In this document: in pieces, positions 44,348 through 53,547 of the stretch
Layout: each line of letters begins with the position of its first letter
Position numbering within the stretch: the first letter of the stretch is position 1
Source of the DNA: Pseudomonadota bacterium
GTDB taxonomy: Bacteria; Desulfobacterota; Syntrophorhabdia; Syntrophorhabdales; Syntrophorhabdaceae
DNA length: 64,000 bases
Reading direction: 5' to 3'
Assembly (NCBI GenBank): GCA_026388275.1
Contig: JAPLKB010000028.1
Span: 1-64,000, forward strand
Translations under genes and position numbers: made by a program
The notes under the pieces: generated by a model
What the model saw: only the letters and a program-made list of their open reading frames with translations
What the model was told of the DNA's origin: nothing
Database searches by the model: none

Positions 44348-45016
44348 ATGGATTCAATCGAAATAGTAAAAGAGATACTGAAGGGACTATCCGATGCGGT
44401 AATCGCCTTTGATGAGGAAAAGACAGTTGAACTGGCTATGACGGCACTCAAAAAGGGTATTGATCCGAATGATGCTATACTGAAAGGTCTTGCCGTAGGA
44501 ATGGATGAGGTGGGAAAACTTTACGAGAAACAGGAATATTTTGTGCCTGAGTTGCTCCTCTGCGCAGATGCGATGAATGCGGCCGTCGATGTGCTCAAGC
44601 CTCACATTAAACTCGGAACACAGGCAAAGCCCTATAGCGTTGTCATAGGTACTGTTGAGGGGGATATCCACGAGATTGGCAAAAACCTCGTGATAATCAT
44701 GTATGAGGCCGCAGGGTGGACTGTTTACAACCTGGGCGCTGATGTAAAGATACCCCTATTTCTGGACGAGCAAAAAAGAACAGGCGCTGACGTTGTGGCG
44801 ATCTCCTGTTTGATGACGACGAGCATGCTGGCCATCCCCGAGGTCATAAAACCCATTAAGGAGTATGATCCTGGGATAACCGTGATGGTCGGAGGAGCAC
44901 CGCTGAGCCGAGAGATGGCGATGGCCTACGGGGCCGACGGATTTGCCCTTAACTGCGGGACGGTGGTGAAAGAAACGCTCAAAGCTCTTAATAGGGAGAA
45001 AGGCAGGCCTGAATGA
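44348..45016 (+). CDS. corrinoid (B12-binding) methyltransferase protein
   Basis: 222 residues. An N-terminal four-helix cap (to about residue 90) precedes a Rossmann-like B12 domain with D106-x-H108-x2-G111 in GDIHEIGKNLV, the lower axial His ligand, then the SCLMTTSM and GGAPLSREMAMAYGADGFA segments. It is the methyl carrier of the MtaC/MtbC/dimethylamine type. AATGGAGG precedes the start. Two UroD-type methyltransferase genes follow, so it is likely the carrier for one or both. Confidence 0.93.
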   Translation: MDSIEIVKEILKGLSDAVIAFDEEKTVELAMTALKKGIDPNDAILKGLAVGMDEVGKLYEKQEYFVPELLLCADAMNAAVDVLKPHIKLGTQAKPYSVVIGTVEGDIHEIGKNLVIIMYEAAGWTVYNLGADVKIPLFLDEQKRTGADVVAISCLMTTSMLAIPEVIKPIKEYDPGITVMVGGAPLSREMAMAYGADGFALNCGTVVKETLKALNREKGRPE

Positions 45017-45017
45017 T

Positions 45018-45088
45018 CTATTGCCGGGGCTTGCGTCGCCCCCTCCACCGGCAAAGCCGTCGGAGCCTCCCCCTCTCACTCGCGGTGC
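45018..45088 (-). repeat. 71-bp structured repeat, copy B
   Basis: Reverse-oriented copy of 39851-39921 with seven differences in 71 positions. It starts two bases after the corrinoid gene. Its own arms TTGCCGG (45021-45027) and CCGGCAA (45048-45054) pair around an inner GGGC/GCCC stem, and CGGC-AAA-GCCG forms another hairpin. It is in the 235-base gap before the first methyltransferase. Confidence 0.75.
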
Positions 45089-45124
45089 GAGCTAATTTCC
45101 AGGGCGATGCGAGGCAGCAGAGGA

Positions 45125-45204
45125 CCACGCTTTCGAGCGTGGGTAAATGCGATTATCATCCACGCAAAGGGTTTCGGGTATTAGTGCCACGGGTTTGCCC
45201 GTGG
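45125..45204. repeat. pair of small hairpins before the methyltransferase gene
   Basis: CCACGCT-TTCG-AGCGTGG (45125-45142) and CCACGGG-TTTG-CCCGTGG (45187-45204) are perfect 7-bp stems with four-base loops. The second matches the hairpin at 34299-34320 in sequence (AGTGCCACGGG). They may be mRNA-processing elements between the corrinoid and methyltransferase genes. Confidence 0.5.
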
Positions 45205-45251
45205 GAATCTATCCGGACACATGCGAGTGGAGCAGTAAGGGAGGCAACGCC

Positions 45252-46331
45252 ATGAACGAGAATTGGAATTTGAGGCCGGACAGAATGACGCCGGCGGAGA
45301 GGATGAAGGCTCTCCTTTCGGGAAAACCAATTGACCGGGTAGGTTTTTACCCCTTTACACGGGGTTTTTGCGCTATAAACACAGGTATGACGATGGAGAC
45401 CTTTTATTCGGAACCTGCAAGCAGTTTTGAAGCACAGCAATGGATCCAAAAGATGTATAATCACGATGAAGCCCTCAAGTTTGGCGGTGCCTGCTATGGC
45501 GCCTGGGAATTTGGCGGGGATATTAAAATACCCAAGTCCGAGTGGCAGCAGGCCATTTCGGTGGAGCGCCATCCTGTCCAATCGGAGGAAGACGTGGAGA
45601 AATTGGAGTTACCTGATGTGACCGTTGCAGGCTCAATTCCGAGGACCATGGAGTTCAGCAAACTGCAGCGTGCAGCCAGTCTTGCCTGCTCAATTTCAGT
45701 GGGCAGTCCCTTGATGATCGCAGGGAACATCTGTGGAGTTGAGAAGTTGATGCGGTGGATGCTGAAAAAACCGGTTCTGGCGCATAGAGTACTCCGGCTG
45801 GCTACGGATTTCGGAGTAGCGGTAGCAAAGTACTGGTTGGATACCTTTGGCGCTGATAATGTGGATATCCGCGATTCGGCGCCCACAGATTCGAACCAGG
45901 TCATATCGCCGAAACATTTCAGAGACTTCTCGTTTCCGTATCTCCTGGAGCTTCACGAGAAGGTGCTGGCCCTGGGTGCAAAATACATCTACAGTCACAT
46001 CTGTGGAGAGCAGAATCTGAACCTGTTGTTCTGGCGTGAGCTGCCCTTTGGAGATCCGGGAATAGCCGGCTTTGGTCATGAAGTGGACCTGACGAAGGCA
46101 ATAGAGATGCTGGGGGACAAATGCATCGTAGTCGGCAACGTTGAGCCCCGAATTCTTCAGACGGGAAACCCGCAGGAAGTGTACCAGCAGTCACGGGAGT
46201 GTATCGAGAAGGGCAAGCACGCACCCAGGGGTTTCATTCTGGGCACTGGATGTGAACTGCCGCCCAGGTCGCCTGCTGCAAACCTCTTTGCAATGAAAAA
46301 GGCTATCAATGATTTTGGTTGGTATGAATAG
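45252..46331 (+). CDS. UroD-type corrinoid methyltransferase 1
   Basis: 359 residues from ATG 45252 with GGGAGG eight bases upstream; the upstream frame to 45147 is not supported. The uroporphyrinogen-decarboxylase fold is used here for methyl transfer: the likely zinc ligands H249-x-C251 (HICGEQ) and C334 (GTGCELPPR) match the MtaA/MtbA pattern, which true UroD lacks. It may move a methyl group between the corrinoid protein and CoM, tetrahydrofolate or a substrate. Partner of the corrinoid protein at 44348. Forms a tandem pair with the next gene. Confidence 0.85.
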   Translation: MNENWNLRPDRMTPAERMKALLSGKPIDRVGFYPFTRGFCAINTGMTMETFYSEPASSFEAQQWIQKMYNHDEALKFGGACYGAWEFGGDIKIPKSEWQQAISVERHPVQSEEDVEKLELPDVTVAGSIPRTMEFSKLQRAASLACSISVGSPLMIAGNICGVEKLMRWMLKKPVLAHRVLRLATDFGVAVAKYWLDTFGADNVDIRDSAPTDSNQVISPKHFRDFSFPYLLELHEKVLALGAKYIYSHICGEQNLNLLFWRELPFGDPGIAGFGHEVDLTKAIEMLGDKCIVVGNVEPRILQTGNPQEVYQQSRECIEKGKHAPRGFILGTGCELPPRSPAANLFAMKKAINDFGWYE

Positions 46332-46382
46332 AGCCCTCTGTCCGGTCGTCGAGCGCAGAACCACATACGGGAGGTAGTAGAA

Positions 46383-47423
46383 ATGAATAACCGAGCCATG
46401 AGATTACTTAAGGGTGAACCAATTGACCGGACCCCGCTTTTCCCATTCATTCTGGGATTCTGCGCAAAAAACGCAGGATACCCTATTGCCGCCATTTACA
46501 GCGACCCTCAAAAGAGCTTTGAACTCCAACTGTGGACGCACGAACAGTATGGTTTCGACTGGGGCCCTATATATGGCTATGCCTCATACGGCACCTGGGA
46601 GTTTGGCGGTGAGATTAAAATGCCTGCCACTGCCTATGAACAGGCGCCGTTCCACACGAGATTTCCGGTCGAGACAGAACAGGATATTCAAAAACTGAAC
46701 TTGCCTGATCCAGGGGCGGCAGGGTGCCTTCCACTTGCTATGGAGTTTTCACGGTTGCAAGATAAACATGGAAAGCCTGTTTCTGTTGTATGTGGCGGCA
46801 ACTTTACCATTGCAGGAAATGTTTGTTCCGTTGAAACACTCTGCCGGTGGATGCTGAAAAAACCGGATCTTGTGCATAGAATCATGCGTCTTACCACAGA
46901 CCATATCGTTGACATTGTTCGATACTGGTCGGACGTTTTTGGCAGCGAGCGTGTGATTCCGCAGATGTGGGAGCCTCTGACAGCCAACATCATTATCTCG
47001 CCAAAACAATTTGAGAAGTTCGTTCTCCCTTATATCAAAGAATCGAATGAAAAGATATTGTCACTGGGGGTAAAGCACATTCTCTACCACATCTGCGGAG
47101 ATCAGAACAAAAACCTGCCTTACTGGAGCCAGATTCCCATGGGCGATCCGGGGCTTTGCAGCTTTGGAGTCGAGGTTGACCTTCTTACGGCAATCGAACA
47201 CCTTGGTTCCCGGAATGTTATCATCGGCAACATAGACCCAAAGGTGTACCTGAGTGAAACACCGGAACAGATATACCGCCTTTGCAGGGAGGCTATAGAG
47301 AAGGGAAAATCTGCTCCCCGGGGTTTCATGCTGTCGTCGGGATGCGAGATTCCACCGGAGGCCCCACCCTACCTCGTTTACCAGATGCACAAGGCCATCA
47401 TGGATTCGGCAACCGGTTGTTGA
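46383..47423 (+). CDS. UroD-type corrinoid methyltransferase 2
   Basis: 346 residues, tandem paralogue of gene 1 (shared MRLLKGEPIDRTPLFPFILGFCAKN, YGTWEFGGEIKMP, NVCSVETLCRWMLKKPDLVHR). Zinc ligands H236-x-C238 (HICGDQ) and C321 (SSGCEIPPE) are kept. Ribosome binding site ACGGGAGG. The pair may be a substrate:corrinoid methyltransferase and a corrinoid:acceptor methyltransferase, the arrangement of demethylation systems. It converges with the acyl-CoA dehydrogenase gene. Confidence 0.85.
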   Translation: MNNRAMRLLKGEPIDRTPLFPFILGFCAKNAGYPIAAIYSDPQKSFELQLWTHEQYGFDWGPIYGYASYGTWEFGGEIKMPATAYEQAPFHTRFPVETEQDIQKLNLPDPGAAGCLPLAMEFSRLQDKHGKPVSVVCGGNFTIAGNVCSVETLCRWMLKKPDLVHRIMRLTTDHIVDIVRYWSDVFGSERVIPQMWEPLTANIIISPKQFEKFVLPYIKESNEKILSLGVKHILYHICGDQNKNLPYWSQIPMGDPGLCSFGVEVDLLTAIEHLGSRNVIIGNIDPKVYLSETPEQIYRLCREAIEKGKSAPRGFMLSSGCEIPPEAPPYLVYQMHKAIMDSATGC

Positions 47424-47497
47424 TACACAGGGGACGTATCAACCCTTTCTTGTCCTTCTATGACGAAGGGCGTCGGCAACGGTCCCTGGAACAACAG

Positions 47498-48706
47498 CTA
47501 CTCTACGGTATAATCGTAATATCCACGGACGACACGATAACGGGAAATCTGTTGACCACCGAGCCATAACTGTGTAATTTTCGCATCCCGCAGGTATTTC
47601 TCGAGGTGATATTCAGGAGACAGGCCGTTGGAACCCATAAGCTGCATGGCCATGTCCGCAACCCACACGGCCGCATCGGCCGCATATATCCTCACGATGC
47701 CTGCCTTCGAGATCATTTCGTTTGTAAAAGAAGGCCCGTATTTATCCCGATGATCGGACATCCACGCAAAGTTATAGACCAGAGCCCTTGTTGTTTCAAC
47801 CCGGATTGCCATGTCTGCCAGGATGCCTGCTGCCATGCTCCATTCCCGCACCGGCTTGCCGCCGCTCGTCCGGTCCTTTGTATAATCAAGGGCAATGTCA
47901 AAGGCCGCCTGAGCAATACCAAGGGACATTGTGGCGGAACTCAACTGCGAACTTGCCATGGTGGCATGGTAAAAGCGCCCATCATCACCAGGGCCGGAGA
48001 GCCTAAATTCCTTCGGTACCTTGACATTGTCGTAGAATATGCTCCCATTGACGGATGTTTTGAATCCCATCTTTTTTTCCGGTTTCCCGAAAGAAAGTCC
48101 TTTGGTATCACCCGGCACATAGATGAGTGCAATGCCCTCATCCCCGAGATTCGGGTCTGTGGTACAGACGGTAAGGTATACGCTTGAAATACCGGCATGA
48201 GTAGGCCAGGATTTGTTTCCGTTGATGACCCACTCATCACCTTCCAGCCGGGCCCTTGTAGTAACGTACTTGCTTCTTAAAAGGGGGTTCTCTGTATCGG
48301 CACCACCCGTGGAATCCGTCATTGACAGGCAGGCATAGTTCAGCTTGCTTCCGCAAAAGGCAGGAACGAACCTGTCCAGGACGGCTTTATTGCCTGCTGC
48401 CATAGCAGGTTTTAAAATACTTCCTCCATTTATAACGGCGCTGAGGCTGATGCCTGCATCTCCTCGCGCCAACTCTTCGCGGATTATGCATATGGTAGTG
48501 GTCGAATGGGTGCCTCCTCCGCCATATTCTTCCGGGTAAGCGATTCGCTGAATACCTAAATCAACAAGCTTTTGAAGCACTGATTCAACCAGATCGTGCT
48601 CCTCCTCGATCTTTTCCCGAATTGGCATGATTTCCCTGTCAACAAATTTCCTGATCATTTGACGAATATCGTTTTGTTCTTCTGTGAGCAGGTCCTTGAG
48701 ATACAT
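47498..48706 (-). CDS. acyl-CoA dehydrogenase
   Basis: 402 residues. FAD- and CoA-binding segments LSMTDSTGGADTENP, GNKSWPTHAG and GIAQAAFDIALDYTKDRTSGGKPV, and the C-terminal helical bundle, fit the flavin-dependent acyl-CoA dehydrogenase family. The residue aligned with the common catalytic Glu (IYEGT) is Leu382 in TQLWLGGQQI, so the base is either at another position, as in isovaleryl-CoA dehydrogenase, or lost. AAGGAGG lies a few bases before the ATG. It ends 75 bases from the convergent methyltransferase. Substrate unknown. Confidence 0.87.
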   Translation of the reverse strand: MYLKDLLTEEQNDIRQMIRKFVDREIMPIREKIEEEHDLVESVLQKLVDLGIQRIAYPEEYGGGGTHSTTTICIIREELARGDAGISLSAVINGGSILKPAMAAGNKAVLDRFVPAFCGSKLNYACLSMTDSTGGADTENPLLRSKYVTTRARLEGDEWVINGNKSWPTHAGISSVYLTVCTTDPNLGDEGIALIYVPGDTKGLSFGKPEKKMGFKTSVNGSIFYDNVKVPKEFRLSGPGDDGRFYHATMASSQLSSATMSLGIAQAAFDIALDYTKDRTSGGKPVREWSMAAGILADMAIRVETTRALVYNFAWMSDHRDKYGPSFTNEMISKAGIVRIYAADAAVWVADMAMQLMGSNGLSPEYHLEKYLRDAKITQLWLGGQQISRYRVVRGYYDYTVE

Positions 48707-48896
48707 GGGAAGCCTCCTTCGCCTTTTCTTATTTCACGAATTATACAGAATTCAAAGTATAAGATCTATTTTTCACTATCAAATCCGCTATGTCAACACA
48801 TTCTTATTTAAATAACTGAGTGAAAACGGGCGGCAAGACAGCAGGAAGAATTTTTGCCGAGGAGAAGTTATTGAACCAGGATATCCCCTACGGATT

Positions 48897-49361
48897 TTGG
48901 AGTGTTTTACCCTTGAAGGAGGTATAAGAGCGCTCAGGAACAAAATAAGTGATATTTTGACTTCCTTTGGGTTTAGCGGTGAGAAGCCCTTATGGAAGGA
49001 CGGATGTCTGAGTCGGGTCCAGATTCCTGGACATCCCTATCCTGATTCCTATACATCATCAAGAGGCAATGTTTTGCTTGCAGGCGATGCTGCACGTCTC
49101 AAGATTCCTGTGAGTGGTGAGGGCATAGGCACTGAATTGAAAAGCGGGATTCTTGCTGCCGAATCTATAGTAAAGTCTCTTAAGACCGGGCAGGATGTTT
49201 CAAAAATATATTCTGACAATCTGAGTCCGCTTTTGGAGATTTTGCACTCATACAGCCTTGGACTGGAGAAAATAAAGAAAGACGGGCAAAAGGGACCGGA
49301 AGCCCTGCTTGATGCGCTGACAAAGGCATTTGAAGAGACGATTGATATTGCTGATTATTAA
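48897..49361 (+). pseudogene. 5'-truncated geranylgeranyl-reductase-family remnant
   Basis: The frame encodes the C-terminal ~150 residues of a protein like 38742-39827: the FAD motif NVLLAGDAARLKIPVSGEGIGTELKSGILAAES and the end EALLDALTKAFEETI align. Similarity starts abruptly at about 48900 (ECFTLEGGIRALR matching FFLIEGNLRPIR) and the upstream 190 bases contain no front half. The apparent TTG start has no ribosome binding site. It is probably a decayed gene rather than a short protein. Confidence 0.7.
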
Positions 49362-49413
49362 TCCAGGAACTGGCGTTGTAAATGCAACTTAATTGGTTCT
49401 TAGACAGGACGAT

Positions 49414-49791
49414 TCATTTTTTCAGTTTATATGAAATCAGCCTCACAGAGTGTTTCTTCTTATCCCAGAACACTTCGACTTCTACAAGCCGCACATCATT
49501 TAAAAGGGTTTCACTGATTTTTTGATTAATAAAGAAGCCCGAAGGATCCTTCTCATCTATCAATCCTTCGATTTGACCGGGCTCAGGGAGTTCTTTTCTT
49601 TCAATGTCTTTCATTCTGTTATCGGCAATCATGGTTGCCTCAGTCACCTTTCTTGCATATTCCTCCATTCCTAATGAGGTCAGCACCAGTGAAACAAGAG
49701 AGACCAGGGCAATCGATGCGATTGCCACCGATACCATTACTTCAAGTAGGGTTATCCCTTTTTGGGATGATAATTTCTTCCAGATATCCAT
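49414..49791 (-). CDS. gspI: type II secretion minor pseudopilin GspI
   Basis: 125 residues. Short leader [11 protein letters not shown] then the prepilin cleavage motif [28 protein letters not shown] with Glu at +5. Length and position after GspH match GspI. It starts 50 bases inside the gspH end. It is the last gene of the minus-strand block C-D-E-F-G-H-I; J and K, usually next to I, are on the opposite strand 8 kb away. Confidence 0.85.
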   Translation of the reverse strand: MDIWKKLSSQKGITLLEVMVSVAIASIALVSLVSLVLTSLGMEEYARKVTEATMIADNRMKDIERKELPEPGQIEGLIDEKDPSGFFINQKISETLLNDVRLVEVEVFWDKKKHSVRLISYKLKK

Positions 49792-50275
49792 GCTCTTCGC
49801 TCATTTTTGCCGTCAACGGGTTAATTGTTACTGAATAAAAACCTTCCTTTTCTCCCTCAAGGTGCATAATCAGGCGGTCAACAAGCCCTGTAGGGTAAAA
49901 CCTCATAACCGTTTTTCCCATTGATATTTTCATTCCATTTATTATGACATCCTTCAGGAGATATGCTTCGGGAATTTTTATATCCCTTGATGATACAAAC
50001 CCTTTAATCACATCCACATAGCCTATGCTTAAAACATTATTCGTAATATCAAACTGGATTGCTTTTGGTTCAAAATCCGAGATGGCGTTCTCACGAAGCA
50101 GCGAAATCTCTATGGAAAGCTTTTCTAAAAATGTCTCCCTGTTTTTTGCTGTAAAAAAATCCCACCTCACTGATGCAAAAGTGAGCAGGATAGATATTAA
50201 TAGGAATGCAAGAATGACTTCGAGTAAAGTAAACCCGTTAATCTTTCTCAATGTCCTTACTTGAAATATCAGCAT
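49742..50275 (-). CDS. gspH: type II secretion minor pseudopilin GspH
   Basis: 177 residues. Prepilin motif [26 protein letters not shown] after a short basic leader. The longest frame reaches 50338, but the start at 50275 ([14 protein letters not shown]) has AGGA five bases before it and gives a normal leader. It overlaps the end of gspG by 38 bases. Minor pseudopilin of the type II secretion pseudopilus. The C-terminal part is less conserved than in well-known GspH, so the name rests on order and length. Confidence 0.8.
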   Translation of the reverse strand: MLIFQVRTLRKINGFTLLEVILAFLLISILLTFASVRWDFFTAKNRETFLEKLSIEISLLRENAISDFEPKAIQFDITNNVLSIGYVDVIKGFVSSRDIKIPEAYLLKDVIINGMKISMGKTVMRFYPTGLVDRLIMHLEGEKEGFYSVTINPLTAKMSEEHGYLEEIIIPKRDNPT

Positions 50276-50735
50276 TTTTTCCTGTTCCACCCGGCTCTCC
50301 GTCTGATCCATAACTGATAATTTCGTAATCCTTGCCATCGGAAGCAGGAGAGGTGTAGTAATAGGGATTACTCCATGGATCGTTTGGCACGTTAATACTT
50401 TCCAGGTACCCTCCTTCTTTCCATTTTTTTGGCATTGGCCGGCTATCAGGCTTCCTGATCAAGGCCTGGAGCCCCTGTTCTGTTGTGGGATAAATGCCGT
50501 TGTCAAGTTTATATAGTTTGAGGGCGCTTTCTATTGTCCTGATATCTATTTTTGCCTTGATTCTGCGGGCTTCTTCCGGCCTGTCCATAATCCTCGGAAT
50601 AAGCAGGGTGGCAAGTATACCGATAATGACGATAACGATCATTAATTCAATCAATGTAAAACCCTTATAATTCAATTTTGAGTTTTGAGTTTTGAATTTT
50701 GAATTTAAAATCCGTAAGCTTTGAAATGCTTTCAT
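50238..50735 (-). CDS. gspG: type II secretion major pseudopilin GspG
   Basis: 165 residues. The major pseudopilin of the type II secretion system. Processing motif [28 protein letters not shown] with Glu at +5, then the GspG-specific [12 protein letters not shown] and calcium-loop-like [37 protein letters not shown] segments. The leader is unusually long (24 residues) and is encoded by a heptamer tandem repeat (50671-50705). A TTG at the start of LNYKG is an alternative start that would give a normal short leader. Starts 11 bases after gspF. Confidence 0.93.
   Translation of the reverse strand: MKAFQSLRILNSKFKTQNSKLNYKGFTLIELMIVIVIIGILATLLIPRIMDRPEEARRIKAKIDIRTIESALKLYKLDNGIYPTTEQGLQALIRKPDSRPMPKKWKEGGYLESINVPNDPWSNPYYYTSPASDGKDYEIISYGSDGEPGGTGKNADISSKDIEKD
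50671..50705 (+). repeat. heptamer tandem repeat in the gspG leader
   Basis: Five consecutive 7-base units TTCAATT, TTGAGTT, TTGAGTT, TTGAATT and TTGAATT lie inside the GspG leader coding region. Seven is not a multiple of three, so gain or loss of a unit would shift the frame of anything started upstream. Confidence 0.7.
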
Positions 50736-50746
50736 AAGTTTCCCCT

Positions 50747-51958
50747 TTACCTCTTTAACAGAATTTTATTCATTTCAAAGAGCGGAAGCAGTATTGATAC
50801 GAGAATAAAAGCTATAAGGGTCCCCATCAAAAGGATGATAACAGGTTCAACCATTGCTGTAAAGGCTGTTATCCTCTGATTGATGTTGGAATCATAATAC
50901 TCTGAGACATTCGTGAGTATTTCATCGAGGTTCCCGCTTGTTTCTCCCACATTTACCATATCAGCTACATAGGGAGGGAAAGTACCGGTATCGCGTATGG
51001 CAACGGACAAATCAACCCCTCCTTCCACCATCCCGGCTATTTTCATGACAGCTTCGGATACAATAATGTTTTTCATCGTGTTGCTTACTACTATGATGCC
51101 CTGCAGCATGGGGATTCCGCTTTTCAGCAATGTCCCCAAAATCCTTGTGAACCTGCCGGCCAGCACCATTAAATAAAAACTACCGGCAACAGGTGCATCT
51201 AAAAGGAACTTGTGCCACAGCCTCTTCCCTTCCCTGGTTTTTCGGAACCATTCGAAACCGAAGAACAAAAAAAGGGGAATGATAAAAATAATGTAATAGT
51301 AATTATTTACCAGGTTTGTAATGGCGATTAAGATTTTAGTCGGGATCGGAAGCCCTTGACTCATGCGTTCAAAAATCTTTATCACCATAGGAACAACATA
51401 TCCGATAAGGAACAAAACAACTCCGGTTCCAACGATTGACATGATAAGGGGATATACAAGGGCAGCCTTTATTTTCCCACGGATAACTGCATGATTCTCC
51501 AACAAATTTGCCTGGTAGTTCAAAATCAAATCAAGGCTTCCGCTCTTTTCGCCAGCCTGCACAGAGTATACAAATAATTCATCAAATATATCCGGAAATG
51601 TTTTTAGTGCATCCGACAATGCGAAGCCGCTCTTTACCTGGTCCCTCAAATGACTGACAATTTCTCTCTCTTTATCTATATCGAGCTGGTTGGTTATAAT
51701 AGTTAATGCCTGAAATAACGGAACACCTCCCTTTAAAAGCGAAGCGAGTTGTCTTGCCAGTTTAATGGGCAGCCTTTGCTTCATTCCAAAGGAAACTCCT
51801 ATTTGTTTCTTGCCGGATATTTTTTGAAATTCCTGCAGTGATACGAGGAAAAGATCTCTGTTCTTAATCACAGTCTTTGCAGCACCTTCTGTGTCGGCGT
51901 CTATAAAGCCGTTTTCTTTCTTGCCTCTCTGATCTAAAGCGCTGTATTTAAATCTCAT
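50747..51958 (-). CDS. gspF: type II secretion inner membrane protein GspF
   Basis: 403 residues with the two-fold repeated cytoplasmic helical domains and three transmembrane segments of GspF/PilC ([21 protein letters not shown] near the middle, [21 protein letters not shown] at the end). Motifs ALVYPLIM and [10 protein letters not shown] are typical. It is the inner membrane platform protein that contacts the GspE ATPase. Follows gspE by 63 bases and precedes gspG by 11. Confidence 0.92.
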   Translation of the reverse strand: MRFKYSALDQRGKKENGFIDADTEGAAKTVIKNRDLFLVSLQEFQKISGKKQIGVSFGMKQRLPIKLARQLASLLKGGVPLFQALTIITNQLDIDKEREIVSHLRDQVKSGFALSDALKTFPDIFDELFVYSVQAGEKSGSLDLILNYQANLLENHAVIRGKIKAALVYPLIMSIVGTGVVLFLIGYVVPMVIKIFERMSQGLPIPTKILIAITNLVNNYYYIIFIIPLFLFFGFEWFRKTREGKRLWHKFLLDAPVAGSFYLMVLAGRFTRILGTLLKSGIPMLQGIIVVSNTMKNIIVSEAVMKIAGMVEGGVDLSVAIRDTGTFPPYVADMVNVGETSGNLDEILTNVSEYYDSNINQRITAFTAMVEPVIILLMGTLIAFILVSILLPLFEMNKILLKR

Positions 51959-52021
51959 TTCTGCTTAACCTGTAGCTGTGACATCAACTCATTGCTCAAT
52001 GGTTTTGCCGGCAACTGTGAG

Positions 52022-53545
52022 CTATTCTATTGTTACCCTCATAATTTCTGATAATGTTGTAGCGCCTTCAAAAACCTTATTTAAACCATCCTCTCTCAAT
52101 GTGAGCATACCCTCTTTTTTTGCTTCTGCCTTTATTCCCTCTGATGACCTTTTTAATTGGACCATCTGTCGTATCCTGCCGGTCATCTTCAGCAATTCAA
52201 ATATCCCGGTTCTCCCTGTGTATCCTGTATTTAAACAATTTTTACAGCCCCTGCCTTTGTAGAAAATACGTTCACTGTTCCTCAGGTTTTCGTTAAACAA
52301 CTCTCTCTCGAATTCCGTCGGTTTATACACATCCCGGCAATGAGGACATATTTTTCTCACAAGCCTCTGCGCGAGAATTGCCGTTATTGATGAAGTTAAA
52401 AGATATGGTTCGATACCCATGTCAATCAGCCTTGTAAGTGCGCTTGCCGAATCATTGGTATGCAATGTAGAAAATACAAGATGTCCTGTAAGAGCAGCCT
52501 GTATGGCAATGCGTGCCGTTTCTTCATCTCTTATTTCACCGACCATGATTACATCAGGGTCCTGTCTTAAAAAAGAGCGGAGGGCCTTTGCGAAATCGAG
52601 GTCTATTTTCGGATTTACTTGCATCTGCCCGATCCCGGGAAGGATATATTCAACAGGATCTTCAACGGTAAGTATATTTTTTTCAGGGGTATTGATAAGC
52701 TGAAGTGCTGCGTAAAGCGTTGTTGTTTTTCCGCTCCCTGTCGGTCCGGTCACAAGAAAAACGCCCTGCGGTCTTTTAATTAACGATACCACAGTCTTCT
52801 CAAATTCAGGGGACATGCCGACCTTTTCAAGCCCCACTATTGCGGAGCCTTTATCAAGAAGCCTCATGACTACCTGTTCCCCATACGCAGAAGGGATAAT
52901 AGATACCCTGACATCAATATCCTTTTCGCTTACCGTGATTTTAATCCTGCCGTCCTGGGGAAGTCTCTTTTCAGCCACATCAAGCCCGGCCATAACCTTA
53001 ACCCTTGAAACAATAGCATCCTGGGCTCTTTTAGGGGGCTTGTACATATCATATAATAACCCGTCAATTCTGAATCTTACCCTCAAATCTTTCTCAAAAG
53101 GCTGGATGTGTATATCGCTTGCCCTGTCTTTCACTGCAATTGAGAAGAAAAGATTGACCAGTTTTATGATTGGCGGCTCATTTGCCGCGTAATCAAGGAG
53201 ATCGTGTCCATTGGGAATTTCCTGCGTAATCTCAGAAAGGGCATTTTCCCCAAGGTCTTCCACTACCCCGATAACCACTTCTTTCCCCTGTTCTTCTTTG
53301 AAGGTGTTAAGATAATTCAAGTAATCTTCATTTGAAACATATATCTTCTCAACAGGCATGCCGGCATACATGCTCAGAATATCCGTTTTTGTTTTGGTTT
53401 GACCCTCCGGGAGCGCAACAACAAGGCAAACAGGGTGCTTTGTACATCCCAAAGGGGCAATCCCGTTTTTTTGAAAGAAGGTGAAGTGAATTCTTGATAT
53501 GTTGTTGGGAAGAGGGTTGAGCTCACCCGGTCTGATGAAATCCAT
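52022..53545 (-). CDS. gspE: type II secretion ATPase GspE
   Basis: 507 residues. N-terminal GspE domain, then the secretion ATPase core with Walker A GPTGSGKTTTLYAAL, Asp box VEDPVEY, Walker B ALRSFLRQDPDVIMVGEIRD and the His box LVFSTLHTNDSASALTRL. The zinc-binding tetracysteine CPHC..CKNC of GspE is present. It powers pseudopilus assembly at the inner membrane. Starts two bases after gspD. Confidence 0.95.
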   Translation of the reverse strand: MDFIRPGELNPLPNNISRIHFTFFQKNGIAPLGCTKHPVCLVVALPEGQTKTKTDILSMYAGMPVEKIYVSNEDYLNYLNTFKEEQGKEVVIGVVEDLGENALSEITQEIPNGHDLLDYAANEPPIIKLVNLFFSIAVKDRASDIHIQPFEKDLRVRFRIDGLLYDMYKPPKRAQDAIVSRVKVMAGLDVAEKRLPQDGRIKITVSEKDIDVRVSIIPSAYGEQVVMRLLDKGSAIVGLEKVGMSPEFEKTVVSLIKRPQGVFLVTGPTGSGKTTTLYAALQLINTPEKNILTVEDPVEYILPGIGQMQVNPKIDLDFAKALRSFLRQDPDVIMVGEIRDEETARIAIQAALTGHLVFSTLHTNDSASALTRLIDMGIEPYLLTSSITAILAQRLVRKICPHCRDVYKPTEFERELFNENLRNSERIFYKGRGCKNCLNTGYTGRTGIFELLKMTGRIRQMVQLKRSSEGIKAEAKKEGMLTLREDGLNKVFEGATTLSEIMRVTIE

Positions 53546-53547
53546 CC

